From Thermoleophilia bacterium UBA2241 (GTDB taxonomy: Bacteria; Actinomycetota; Thermoleophilia; UBA2241), in contig DDYF01000021.1 in assembly GCA_002347645.1 (NCBI GenBank), forward strand, positions 4,405 through 68,404: a stretch of 64,000 nt of DNA, written 5' to 3'. A program made the position numbers and the translations under genes. Positions 16,564 to 24,602 of this stretch are shown here, in pieces. The notes under the pieces are model-generated. The model was not told the DNA's origin and ran no database searches. It saw only the letters and a program-made list of their open reading frames with translations. The number at the start of each line of letters is the position of its first letter. The stretch's first letter is position 1.

Positions 16564-17301
16564 ATGGAGACGCTTCCAGACGGCGCGAGTGTGAGCCGGG
16601 ACGACGCGGCGGCCGCGGCCGAGGCGCAGTCGTTCGTGCGTCACGAGCTCCGGTCGCCGCTGGCCGTCATCCAGCCTGTGCTCGGCATGCTGCTGGACGG
16701 AACGGCCGGACCTCTCGACGACAAGCAGCTCGGGTATCTGCGCATGCTCGAACGCAGCGTCGCCCGCCTTACGGGGATGATAGCCAGCGTCGTCGAGACG
16801 GGCTGGCTGGAGGTCGCCGCGATCCCCGCGCGGCCCGAAGCCATCGACGTCGGCGAGCTGCTGCGGGGCACGGCCGCCGACGTGCGCAGCTCGCTCGAGG
16901 TAGCACCGCGGGTCGCGGTGCACGCGGCCGACGGGCTGCCCGCGCTGCGCGGCGACCGGTACCGGCTGGGCCGCGCGCTGCGCAACGTCTTGCTCAACGC
17001 GTGCACCTGCACGCCCCCCGAGGGAAGGGTCGACCTGCGCGCCGAGCCCGGCTCGCGGCCGGGACGTCTGGCCGTCGTCTGCGAGGATACGGGCTGCGGC
17101 GTCCCGCCTGACGAGCTTGCCCGGGTGTTCGAACTGGGCTTCCGGGGCGAGGCGGCTCGCGCGTCGGCGACCTACGGTCTCGGCCTGGGACTGTCTGTCG
17201 CCCGCGAGATCGTCGAGGAGCACGGAGGGTCGATTTGGCTTGAGAGCAGTGTCGGGGAGGGGACCCGCGTCTCGATAGACTTGCCCGCCGCCTCCGCGTG
17301 A
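16564..17301 (+). CDS. Soluble sensor histidine kinase (HisKA + HATPase)
   Basis: A 245-residue protein with an H-box in VRHELRSPLAVIQPV (His near residue 23) and a HATPase_c domain carrying the N box (RNVLLNACT), G1 box (EDTGCGVP) and G2 box (YGLGLGLSVAREIVEEHGG). It has no membrane helix and no sensor domain, so it is a bare transmitter core that must take its signal from another protein. No response regulator is adjacent. It sits between two tRNA genes, with a -10 that suggests leaderless transcription. Confidence 0.85.
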   Translation: METLPDGASVSRDDAAAAAEAQSFVRHELRSPLAVIQPVLGMLLDGTAGPLDDKQLGYLRMLERSVARLTGMIASVVETGWLEVAAIPARPEAIDVGELLRGTAADVRSSLEVAPRVAVHAADGLPALRGDRYRLGRALRNVLLNACTCTPPEGRVDLRAEPGSRPGRLAVVCEDTGCGVPPDELARVFELGFRGEAARASATYGLGLGLSVAREIVEEHGGSIWLESSVGEGTRVSIDLPAASA

Positions 17302-17314
17302 CCGGCGTGCCACT

Positions 17315-17343
17315 TTGTCGCCCTTCCTCGCCTGTGCTACACT
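17315..17343 (+). promoter_or_regulatory. Promoter of tRNA-Asp
   Basis: A -35-like TTGTCG at 17315-17320, a 17-base spacer, and -10 TACACT at 17338-17343, about 50 bases ahead of the tRNA. Confidence 0.55.
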
Positions 17344-17395
17344 GCGCTTCCGCTGCGGGGCGGCCGCGATCCGGCTCCTCGCCGGCGCCCTTCGC

Positions 17396-17472
17396 GGGGG
17401 CGTAGTTCAGCTGGTTAGAACGCCGGCCTGTCACGCCGGAGGTCGCGAGTTCGAGTCTCGTCGCTCCCGCCA
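17396..17472 (+). tRNA. tRNA-Asp (anticodon GTC), CCA encoded
   Basis: Cloverleaf with acceptor GGGGGCG paired to CGCTCCC (one G-T wobble), D loop with AGCTGGTTAGA, anticodon loop CTGTCAC, T loop TTCGAGT, discriminator G at 17469 and CCA at 17470-17472. Confidence 0.95.
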
Positions 17473-17533
17473 TCCACTCCTCCGCGCGCCGCGTTGCCGG
17501 TGGCGGGCCGCCTGTCTGCGAGCTTGGGCTGCG

Positions 17534-18802
17534 CTATGCGGCCGCGAGGCTGCGTCGAACGGCGCCCCGGCCGAGCATCATGAGCACGGCGGCCGCGAGG
17601 GCGCAGACGGCGCCGAAGGCGAAGGTCGCCCACGGCCCGGCGGCTGACCACAGCACGCCGCCGACCGAGCTCGCCAGCAACGTGGCGACGCCGCTCAGCG
17701 TCGCCTGCAGGCCGATGGCCGAGGCGCGCTCGCGCAGCGGCGTCGCCCGGCTGATGAGAGCCTTGCTCGTGCCCTCGGTGGCGGCGATGTACAAGCCGTA
17801 GAACGCGAACAGCGCGGCGACGCCGGCGATCGAGCCCGTCACCGCAAAGCCGAGGTAGACGGCGGCGAAAACGACGTACCCGGCGATGACGAGGGGGAAC
17901 TGACCGATTCGGTCGGAGAGGCCGCCGAGCGGGAGCGAGGCGGCCGCGTAGACGAGGTTGTAGAGGACGTAGACCAGGATCACGCCGCTCGCGCCCAGCC
18001 CCACGTCCTTCGCCTTGAGGAGGATGAACATGTCGGTCGAGTTGCCGACGCCGAAGACGAGCGAGCCGGCGAGCAGCCAGCGGAACGCCGGCGACGCCGG
18101 CAGGCGCAGGCGGAAGGCGGCCGGCTCCGGCGCCTGCGGGCGCTCGCGCACCGCGGCCCAGATCACCACGACGCTGAGCAGCCCCGGCACCGCGGCGAGG
18201 CCGAGGACCCAGCGGAAGGGAAGACCGAGCTCCAATCCGGCCAGCGCGATGAGCGGGCCGACGGCGGCACCCATCGTGTCCATCGTGCGGTGCAGGCCGA
18301 AGGCGAGGCCGTGCTGCCCCGGCGCCACGCTCGCGCCGAGAAGCGCATCCCGTGGCGCCGTGCGGATGCCCTTGCCCGTGCGATCGATGACGCGGCCGGC
18401 AAGGGCCACACCCCAGACGCCCGCGACGGCGATCAGCAGCTTGCCGAGGCCGCTCAACCCGTACCCTGCGAAGACGAACGGCCGGCGGCGGCCGAGCCGG
18501 TCGGAGAGCACGCCGAAGGGGTAACGCAGCACGGTCGCCGTGCCCTCGGCCACGCCCTCGATCAACCCCAACACGGCCACCGGCGCCCCGAGTATCGTCG
18601 TGATGAAGATGGGGAACAGCGGATAGACGATCTCGCTGCTCAGATCGGCCACGAAGCTGACCCACCCCATGCCGCGGACGTTCGGGTCGAGGGCGCGCAG
18701 GCGCGCGCCTACGCCGCCGCCAGGGACGAGCTCGTTCGCTGCAGGCCCGGATGCTGACGACGTGCCGGGCGCCGAGGGTGACCCGCTCTCCTGCGGCGTC
18801 AC
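17534..18802 (-). CDS. MFS transporter
   Basis: A 422-residue major facilitator with about twelve hydrophobic helices. The loop 2-3 signature GVLSDRLGRRRPFVFAGYG and its counterpart in the second half, GGLSDRIGQFPLVIAGYVV, are both visible. It begins seven bases after the cupin gene's stop, so the two form an operon on the minus strand. The substrate is not readable. It ends 61 bases from tRNA-Asp on the other strand. Confidence 0.85.
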   Translation of the reverse strand: MTPQESGSPSAPGTSSASGPAANELVPGGGVGARLRALDPNVRGMGWVSFVADLSSEIVYPLFPIFITTILGAPVAVLGLIEGVAEGTATVLRYPFGVLSDRLGRRRPFVFAGYGLSGLGKLLIAVAGVWGVALAGRVIDRTGKGIRTAPRDALLGASVAPGQHGLAFGLHRTMDTMGAAVGPLIALAGLELGLPFRWVLGLAAVPGLLSVVVIWAAVRERPQAPEPAAFRLRLPASPAFRWLLAGSLVFGVGNSTDMFILLKAKDVGLGASGVILVYVLYNLVYAAASLPLGGLSDRIGQFPLVIAGYVVFAAVYLGFAVTGSIAGVAALFAFYGLYIAATEGTSKALISRATPLRERASAIGLQATLSGVATLLASSVGGVLWSAAGPWATFAFGAVCALAAAVLMMLGRGAVRRSLAAA

Positions 18803-18809
18803 GCGCGCC

Positions 18810-19208
18810 TCAGAAGCTGCCGGGGCCGATGTACGACTGCATGTCGGCCCCCGCCTCCTCGTAGATGCCCCAGACCTTCTTGACCGGCGTCAGGTTCTTC
18901 CAGTAGCCCCGACTGCCCTTGGGTGTGACGAGGATGTCACCCGGGCCGGCGATCACGACGTTGCCGTCGTCGTCGGTGACCTCGACCTCCCCCTCGATGA
19001 TGTAGGCGATCTCGTGGTAGCTGCGCTCGAAGTGGCGGCGCTGGACGTCACGCTTCCAGAGGCCGAAGCTGAACTTGTCGTCGATGGACCTGGCGGCGGT
19101 GAACTCCTGCCCGGGCGGATCGGTCTCCTCCGGGTAGCGCATGGCCTCTTCCCAGGTGATGTCCTCGGGCTTGATGACCCTGATCTTCGTGCCCCTGTCT
19201 TCGTTCAC
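18810..19208 (-). CDS. Cupin-domain protein
   Basis: A 132-residue single-domain cupin. The metal-binding motif is recognisable in ERSYHEIAYIIEGEVEVTDD, with a later GPGDILVTPKGSRG. The GTG at 19208 is chosen because a perfect AGGAGG lies four bases ahead of it (19213-19218); the open frame continues upstream without such a site. Its likely role is an isomerase, a small dioxygenase or a ligand-binding protein. Co-transcribed with the MFS carrier. Confidence 0.75.
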   Translation of the reverse strand: MNEDRGTKIRVIKPEDITWEEAMRYPEETDPPGQEFTAARSIDDKFSFGLWKRDVQRRHFERSYHEIAYIIEGEVEVTDDDGNVVIAGPGDILVTPKGSRGYWKNLTPVKKVWGIYEEAGADMQSYIGPGSF

Positions 19209-19335
19209 GGATCCTCCTCGCCGGTCGATCATGCCCGCTGACATAACCACAGTCGGGCGCGGCGCTCAAGGGCCGGTCCGCGCGGCGGTGGCCGTGAGAG
19301 AGCGGGGCGGCGCCCGTGGTGCTCGGCGTCCCGGG

Positions 19336-19341
19336 TAGAAT
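19336..19341 (+). promoter_or_regulatory. -10 element upstream of M20 hydrolase
   Basis: TAGAAT in the context GGGTAGAATGG, 49 bases before the ATG at 19391. No clear -35 is seen. Confidence 0.4.
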
Positions 19342-19390
19342 GGCGCGGCGATCAGGTGACCGGCGGCGACAGGCCGAGAGACGAGAGGAG

Positions 19391-20710
19391 ATGGCGGTGA
19401 CAGAGGTACGTTCAGCGCTCGAGGAGAAGGTCGTCGGCGCGGTCCGTGCGAGCCGCGACGAACTGCTCGGCCTTACGGCAGAGCTCGTCGCCTGCGACAC
19501 GACGGCGCGCTCGCCCGGGATGCCGGCGCGCGACGAAGAGAAGCTGCAGTGCATGCTCGCGCGCCGGCTGGATGCGCTTGGTGCCGAGACCGACCTCTGG
19601 GAGCCCGAGCCGACCGGCACGGGAAACCGTCACGTGCCGGACGACCTCGACTTCAAGGGCCGGCCGCAGCTCGCCGCGCGTCTGCGCGGCGCGGCCGGCG
19701 GCCGCAGCCTCCTCCTGAACGGCCACATCGACGCCGTCGACGTCGAGCCGCGCGAGAAGTGGACCAGCGACCCCTTCACCATGGTAGAGAGAGACGGGAG
19801 GCTGTACGGGCGCGGGACGGGCGACATGAAGGGCGGCATCGCCGCCTTGGTCGTCGCCCTCGAGGCCCTGCGCAGCGCCGACGTCAGGCTGGCCGGCGAC
19901 GTCGTCTTCTGCACCGTGACGGACGAGGAGTCGTCAGGCGCGGGAGGCTGGGCGGCCGTGGCTCACGGGATCACCGCCGACGCCGGTATCTGCGCCGAGC
20001 CCACGGGCTTCGACGCGTGGGTCGCCTGCCGCGGCACGCTGACCCCCTTCGTGACGGTCACAGGAAGGGCCGGGCACGCCGAGGTGCGGCAGCCCCACTG
20101 GCGCGAGGGCGGCGCGGTCAACGCGATCGAGAAGGCGGTGCCGATCATCCAGGCCGCGCAGCGCCTGCGCGAGGAGTGGCGAGACCGTCCGGATCACCGG
20201 CATCCGCTGCTCTCGCCGGGCGACATGGTCCCCACCATCGTCAGGGGCGGCAATTGGGAGGTGACGTATCCGGAGACGTGCACGGTCTGCTTCGACTGCA
20301 TGTACCTCCCGACGCACCTCGACGCCGACGGTACGGGCCGACTCGTCGAGGCTGAGATCAAGCGCGCGCTCGAATCCGCCGCGGCCGCCGACCCCTGGTT
20401 CGACGATCATCCGCTGGGTTGGGAATGGCGCAGCGACGTGGTGCCTGCGGAGATGCCGTCCGACCACGAGTTGGTCATCGCGACTCTGGACGCCGGTGCG
20501 GGCATCGGCCGCCCGGGCAAGCCGGGCGGCCTCGATTCGTGGCACGACGCGGCGACCTTCACGCGCCGTGGCGGCACGCCGACCTTCAGCTACGGCTGCG
20601 ACGGCTTGGCCACGGCGCACACGATCGACGAGTCGATCGTCGCCGAGGAGCTTGTCGACGCGGCGGCCATCTACGCTCTGGCCGCCATGCGCTGGTGTGG
20701 GGTAGCGTGA
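19391..20710 (+). CDS. M20-family metallohydrolase (ArgE/DapE-like deacylase)
   Basis: A 439-residue zinc hydrolase. Visible metal-site motifs are LLLNGHIDAVD, GRGTGDMKGGIAALV (bridging Asp) and VTDEESSGAGG (general base Glu and metal Glu), with the dimerisation 'lid' insertion between. The ATG at 19391 follows GAGAGGAG. ArgE/DapE/carboxypeptidase-like members remove acyl groups from amino acids. Its neighbours, an EamA carrier and ornithine cyclodeaminase, make an N-acyl-amino acid or acetylornithine-like substrate plausible but unproven. Confidence 0.82.
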   Translation: MAVTEVRSALEEKVVGAVRASRDELLGLTAELVACDTTARSPGMPARDEEKLQCMLARRLDALGAETDLWEPEPTGTGNRHVPDDLDFKGRPQLAARLRGAAGGRSLLLNGHIDAVDVEPREKWTSDPFTMVERDGRLYGRGTGDMKGGIAALVVALEALRSADVRLAGDVVFCTVTDEESSGAGGWAAVAHGITADAGICAEPTGFDAWVACRGTLTPFVTVTGRAGHAEVRQPHWREGGAVNAIEKAVPIIQAAQRLREEWRDRPDHRHPLLSPGDMVPTIVRGGNWEVTYPETCTVCFDCMYLPTHLDADGTGRLVEAEIKRALESAAAADPWFDDHPLGWEWRSDVVPAEMPSDHELVIATLDAGAGIGRPGKPGGLDSWHDAATFTRRGGTPTFSYGCDGLATAHTIDESIVAEELVDAAAIYALAAMRWCGVA

Positions 20711-20744
20711 GCGCGATACGGCGGCGACGGAAGGGACCTGCGGA

Positions 20745-21677
20745 GTGGACGAGCTGAAGGACAAGACCGTCGCCGCTCGGCACGATCGCCGTCAAGTCCT
20801 CGTCGCCGACACGGCGCTCTTCTCCATCGCCGTCCTCTGGGGCTTCAACTTCGTCGTCATCAAGGACGTCATCGACCGCGTCGACCCCATGCTCTACGTC
20901 ATGCTGCGCTACCTCGTGGCGACGGCGATCTTCGCCGCCCTCGTCCCGCGCAGCGTCACGCGCAGCACGAAGCCCCATTGGGTCATGGGTGCGATCCTCG
21001 GCGTGTTCTACCTGACCGCGCTCGTCGTGCAGACCATCGGGCTGCAGTACACGACGCCCGGCAAGTCCGGCTTCATCACGGGGCTGAACGTCGCCATGGT
21101 GCCCTTTCTCTACTGGATCGTAGCCAGACGCTCGCCGGGCTGGTCGCAGATCCTGGGGGCTCTCATCGCCACGGTCGGGCTCGGTGTGCTGTCGCTGCGC
21201 GGCGATCTGACCCTGAGTTGGGGCGACGGTCTCACGCTGTTCGGGGCGCTGTTCTATGCGCTGCACATCATGGCGACGGGCTTCTTCGCCCCCAAGGTGC
21301 CGCCGGCGACGCTGGCGGTGACGCAGATGGCCGCCAGCGCGCTGATCGCCTGCATCGTCACGCCGCTCGTCACCGAGGTGACCTTCAGCGTCCCCTGGCA
21401 GGTGTGGGCCGCGGTGGTGTGGACGGCGGTGAGCGGGACGATCTACGCCTTCTTCCTGCAGTCGTGGGCGCAGCGCCGCACCACGTCGACGCACGCGGCC
21501 GTGCTCCTCTGTCTCGAGAGCGTCTTCAGCGCCCTCTTCGGCATCATCTTCGGCATGGACACGATCACCTGGCGCCTGGTGACCGGCGCGGCGCTGATCT
21601 TCAGCGGCATCCTGATCATCGAGGCGTGGCCGTCGCGCCGCGAGAAGGCCGACAGACTCACGGCGCAATCGCAGTAG
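20745..21677 (+). CDS. EamA/DMT-family transporter
   Basis: A 310-residue protein with ten hydrophobic segments. The first half reads as a typical EamA start (LFSIAVLWGFNFVVIKDVID), and the second half holds the RRTTSTHAAVLLCLESVFSA signature. GTG start at 20745, 34 bases after the M20 stop. It is of a different subfamily from the tandem trio at 1.9-4.6 kb. It lies between the M20 hydrolase and ornithine cyclodeaminase, so amino-acid-related transport is a reasonable guess. Confidence 0.82.
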   Translation: MDELKDKTVAARHDRRQVLVADTALFSIAVLWGFNFVVIKDVIDRVDPMLYVMLRYLVATAIFAALVPRSVTRSTKPHWVMGAILGVFYLTALVVQTIGLQYTTPGKSGFITGLNVAMVPFLYWIVARRSPGWSQILGALIATVGLGVLSLRGDLTLSWGDGLTLFGALFYALHIMATGFFAPKVPPATLAVTQMAASALIACIVTPLVTEVTFSVPWQVWAAVVWTAVSGTIYAFFLQSWAQRRTTSTHAAVLLCLESVFSALFGIIFGMDTITWRLVTGAALIFSGILIIEAWPSRREKADRLTAQSQ

Positions 21678-21723
21678 ACTACGCAGGCGCTCAGGCGAGA
21701 CCGGACCACCCAGAGGAGGCACC

Positions 21724-22947
21724 ATGGCGCACAAGCCCTACGAAGACGTCGAGATCGAGGGGCACCTCATCGACTCGCTGATGATGCCCCAGATCATGGA
21801 CAACATCATGGACCTGGACGGAGAGTTCGAGGTCCTCTCGTTCGTCGTGGGGCGCAGCAAGACAGACCCGTCGCATGCCGTCATGCGGATCTTCGGCCGC
21901 GACGCGTCGCATCTGGACGAGTTGCTGACCGCGGTGACGGAGCACGGCGTCGTCGCGGTGAAGCCGCAGGACGCCGTGCTGGAAGCGGCGGACATGGACG
22001 GCGTCTTCCCCGAGCGCTTCTACTCGACGACAAACCTCGAGACGTTCGTGCGCGTCGGCGCCGAGTGGGTGCGCGTGCTTCATCCCGAGATGGACTGCGG
22101 CATCCGCGTCGATGTGACCGCGCGCACCGCAGAGACGGTGACGATGGCCGACGTGCGTGCCGGCGAGCTCTATGTGACGGGCCACAAGGGTATCCGCGTG
22201 CTGCCCCTGGAGCGCTCGCGCGAGAGCCAGCCCTTCGAGTTCATGGCGTCCGCAGTCAGCAGCGAGAAACCCAAGGCCCAGATCGTGCGCGAGGTCGCGA
22301 AGCTCCTGCGGCACGTGAAGGAAGAGGGCAAGCTGACCATCGCCGTGGTCGGGCCGGCCGTGGTGCACACCGGTGCGGCGCCGAGCCTGGCCCGCCTCAT
22401 CGAGGCGGGCTACGTCGGCGCCGTCTTCGGCGGCAACGCCGTCGCCACCCACGACATCGAGTCGAACCTGTTCGGTACATCGCTGGGCATCGATCTCAAG
22501 CAGGGCACGCCCGTGGCCGGCGGCCACGAGCACCACCTGCGCGCCATCAACACCGTCCGGCGCTGCGGCGGCATCGCCGCCGCCGTCGAGCAGGGCGTCC
22601 TCAAGGGCGGCCTCATGCACACGCTGGTGACGACGGGGACGCCGTTCGTGCTCGCCGGCAGCATCCGCGACGACGGCCCGCTGCCCGAGGTGATCACCGA
22701 CGTGGTGCAGGCGCAGAAAGCGATGCGCGAGTACGCGCAGCGCGCCGGCGCCTGCTTGATGCTCAGCACCATGCTGCACAGCATCGCCGTCGGCAACATG
22801 CTGCCCGCCGCGGTCCGCACGGTCTGCGCCGACATCAACCCGGCAGTGGTGACGAAGCTCGCCGACCGCGGCAGCTTCCAGGCGATCGGCATCGTCACCG
22901 ACGTCGGCCTGTTCCTCGAGCAACTGGCGAACGAGCTGCGGTGCTGA
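21724..22947 (+). CDS. Archaeal-type ornithine cyclodeaminase (LOR/SDH domain, TIGR00300 family)
   Basis: A 407-residue protein matching the TIGR00300/LOR-SDH conserved-domain family. Archaeal members and the C-terminal part of cyanobacterial ArgZ/AgrE act as ornithine cyclodeaminase, giving proline and ammonia. The N-terminal domain begins YEDVEIEGHLIDSLMMPQ; the second half has the nucleotide-binding and catalytic stretch GPAVVHTGAAPSLARLIEAG and then FGGNAVATHDIESNLFGTS. It is unrelated to the common bacterial mu-crystallin-type enzyme. GAGGAGG lies just before the ATG. The family call is firm; the exact activity is by analogy. Confidence 0.8.
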   Translation: MAHKPYEDVEIEGHLIDSLMMPQIMDNIMDLDGEFEVLSFVVGRSKTDPSHAVMRIFGRDASHLDELLTAVTEHGVVAVKPQDAVLEAADMDGVFPERFYSTTNLETFVRVGAEWVRVLHPEMDCGIRVDVTARTAETVTMADVRAGELYVTGHKGIRVLPLERSRESQPFEFMASAVSSEKPKAQIVREVAKLLRHVKEEGKLTIAVVGPAVVHTGAAPSLARLIEAGYVGAVFGGNAVATHDIESNLFGTSLGIDLKQGTPVAGGHEHHLRAINTVRRCGGIAAAVEQGVLKGGLMHTLVTTGTPFVLAGSIRDDGPLPEVITDVVQAQKAMREYAQRAGACLMLSTMLHSIAVGNMLPAAVRTVCADINPAVVTKLADRGSFQAIGIVTDVGLFLEQLANELRC

Positions 22948-22981
22948 GAGGCGTGCGGGGGGCGGCCGGGAGGGATCGGCT

Positions 22982-23710
22982 GTGACGACGCCTCCGCATG
23001 GCGAGACCATCGCGGCCATGGACGGGGCGACCCGGGTGGTCCGGGTGCCCGCACGTGACGTCGTACCCGCCGAGGAGGACGTACTGCGGCTGGCCGGCAG
23101 TGCGAGTGCTCGCTCGCGGCCGCTTGTGCGCGAGCGGGTCGCCGCGCTCACCCCGCTGCTCGTCTCCTGTGCGACGCCAGCCTACGCGTTAGCGATGTAT
23201 GCGGTAGAGACCGCCGCCGGCGGGCGGCTCGCGCTCGCCGGCGGCCGCCTGCTCTCGTTCGGCGTCGATGCCATCGGAGCGGCCCCGGGGGCGCTCGCGG
23301 CGCTGCTCTGCACGATGGGCGAGGGTCCGGACGCCGCCGAAACGGAGCTTGCGGCGGCGTCCGGACCGCTCGACGCCTGGATGTTCGACGCGCTCGTGCT
23401 CGCGGCGCTTGAGTCCTTGGAGCTCCTGGCGTGGCAGGACGCGGCACGCCGGGCGGGGCGCTTGGGCTTGTACGTCGGCATGCCGCTGGTCCCGGCCGTG
23501 GGCGACCTCCCCCCCGCCGCCCAGCACGAGCTCTTCGCGTGCCTCGACGCGACCGCGACCGGCGTGAGCTTGGACGAGAACGGTACCATGCGACCGCTCA
23601 AGAGCTTCAGCTGCTGGGTGCCGCTCGTCGGTGAGCCGACGGGGAGCGACGCAAGGCTGCACCTCTGCGAGAGCTGCGACCTCGAGGCCTGCCGGTTTCG
23701 CAGCCGGTAG
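22982..23710 (+). CDS. Stand-alone B12-dependent methionine-synthase-activation-like protein
   Basis: A 242-residue protein. Residues about 155-225 read like the MetH reactivation domain (Met_synt_B12): GMPLVPAVGDLPPAAQHELF, then GVSLDENGTMRPLKSFSCW. It ends in a cysteine cluster C-x2-C-x4-C within the last 12 residues, which could hold a cofactor. MetH itself is not in the window. Such stand-alone proteins occur beside corrinoid methyltransferases in anaerobes, so I infer a role in corrinoid-protein handling for the genes at 24-26 kb. Start GTG at 22982; a downstream in-frame ATG at residue 13 is possible. Confidence 0.65.
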   Translation: MTTPPHGETIAAMDGATRVVRVPARDVVPAEEDVLRLAGSASARSRPLVRERVAALTPLLVSCATPAYALAMYAVETAAGGRLALAGGRLLSFGVDAIGAAPGALAALLCTMGEGPDAAETELAAASGPLDAWMFDALVLAALESLELLAWQDAARRAGRLGLYVGMPLVPAVGDLPPAAQHELFACLDATATGVSLDENGTMRPLKSFSCWVPLVGEPTGSDARLHLCESCDLEACRFRSR

Positions 23711-23735
23711 CGCGCCGCCGCGGGAAACGGCGCGC
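23710..23735. terminator. Possible bidirectional terminator between convergent genes
   Basis: An 8-bp stem, GCGCGCCG (23710-23717) with CGGCGCGC (23728-23735), and a 10-base loop. It lies between two convergent stops. No T-tract. Confidence 0.35.
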
Positions 23736-23758
23736 CGCGGGGCTCGCGGGCGGCGCGG

Positions 23759-24505
23759 CTAGGCTGGCCGGCGCTGGCGCACCAGATCGAGCAGCACCCC
23801 GCGCGAGCCCTCGATGTGCGCCTCTATGGCCGCCGCCGCCGCGTCCGGGTCGCCGCTCTTGATCGCGGCAAGGACCAGCGGCAGGTCGCCCGACCAGTCG
23901 GAGAGTGGCTGGTAGATATCCTGGTCGACCCGCAGCAGGACGAGCATCTTGACCACCTCGCGGGTGAACACGTCGTGTAGGCGGCGGCTGCGGCTGAGGC
24001 GGCACAACGTCTCGTGGAAGCGCAGGTCCAGCTGTACGGCCGCGGCCGCGTCGTCGCTCGCGGCCGCGCGCGCGTACTCGTCGACGACCTCGCGCAGTAC
24101 CGCGATGTCCGCCGGGTCGCGACGTGAGGCGATGATGCGCGCGGCGCGGCATTCCACGGCCAAACGGAGCTCGAAGGTGTCCTGCACGTCGTCGTCGGTG
24201 AACCGTGCGATGCGCACGCCGTGACCGCTCGACTCGAGGAGGCCCTCCGAGAGGAGGATGCGGAACGCCTCGCGGACGGTGCTGCGCCCAACGGGGAGCT
24301 CCTTCGCCAGGCGGCTGTCGGACAGCTTCTGTCCAGGAGGAAGAGATCCGGCGAGGACCACCTCGCGGATGCGCTCGGCGACCTCGTCGGCAAGGGAGTG
24401 CCGGTCGATCGGACGGAGCGACAGCGTGCCCTCGCTCCCGCTCTTGTCCACTCCGGTCTGCTCGCCGTCCTTCAAGAGACCGCTCCTCGCCTTGCACCTT
24501 GACAC
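23759..24505 (-). CDS. GntR-family regulator, FadR/FCD subfamily
   Basis: A winged-helix GntR domain (residues about 30-95; DSRLAKELPVGRSTVREAFR is the recognition helix region) followed by an all-helical FCD ligand-binding domain with the metal-binding pattern LRFHET and a late histidine (EAHIEG). The true start is uncertain: the frame is open to a TTG at 24532, but that would put the operator inside the gene. I use the GTG at 24505, and a GTG further in (after KDGEQTG) is also possible. It is divergent from the methyltransferase and probably controls it, with a methylated amine or a product as effector (inference). Confidence 0.8.
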   Translation of the reverse strand: MSRCKARSGLLKDGEQTGVDKSGSEGTLSLRPIDRHSLADEVAERIREVVLAGSLPPGQKLSDSRLAKELPVGRSTVREAFRILLSEGLLESSGHGVRIARFTDDDVQDTFELRLAVECRAARIIASRRDPADIAVLREVVDEYARAAASDDAAAAVQLDLRFHETLCRLSRSRRLHDVFTREVVKMLVLLRVDQDIYQPLSDWSGDLPLVLAAIKSGDPDAAAAAIEAHIEGSRGVLLDLVRQRRPA

Positions 24506-24533
24506 GACCCAACGTACATGATTGTCTGACAAT
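24499..24533 (+). promoter_or_regulatory. Methyltransferase promoter with FadR-type operator
   Basis: A -35 TTGACA lies at 24499-24504. A 13-base palindrome, ATTGTCTGACAAT, lies at 24521-24533, over the expected -10 region. Its core at 24522-24532 fits the FadR-subfamily operator consensus TNGTNNNACNA at every fixed position. A bound regulator would block RNA polymerase. This is the strongest operator in the window. Confidence 0.7.
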
Positions 24534-24602
24534 CAGTCAATCGTCGACACGTTGTCGCACAACCCCTCGGGGACCATCGTCGTCCCGGAAAGGAGCGCCT
24601 TC

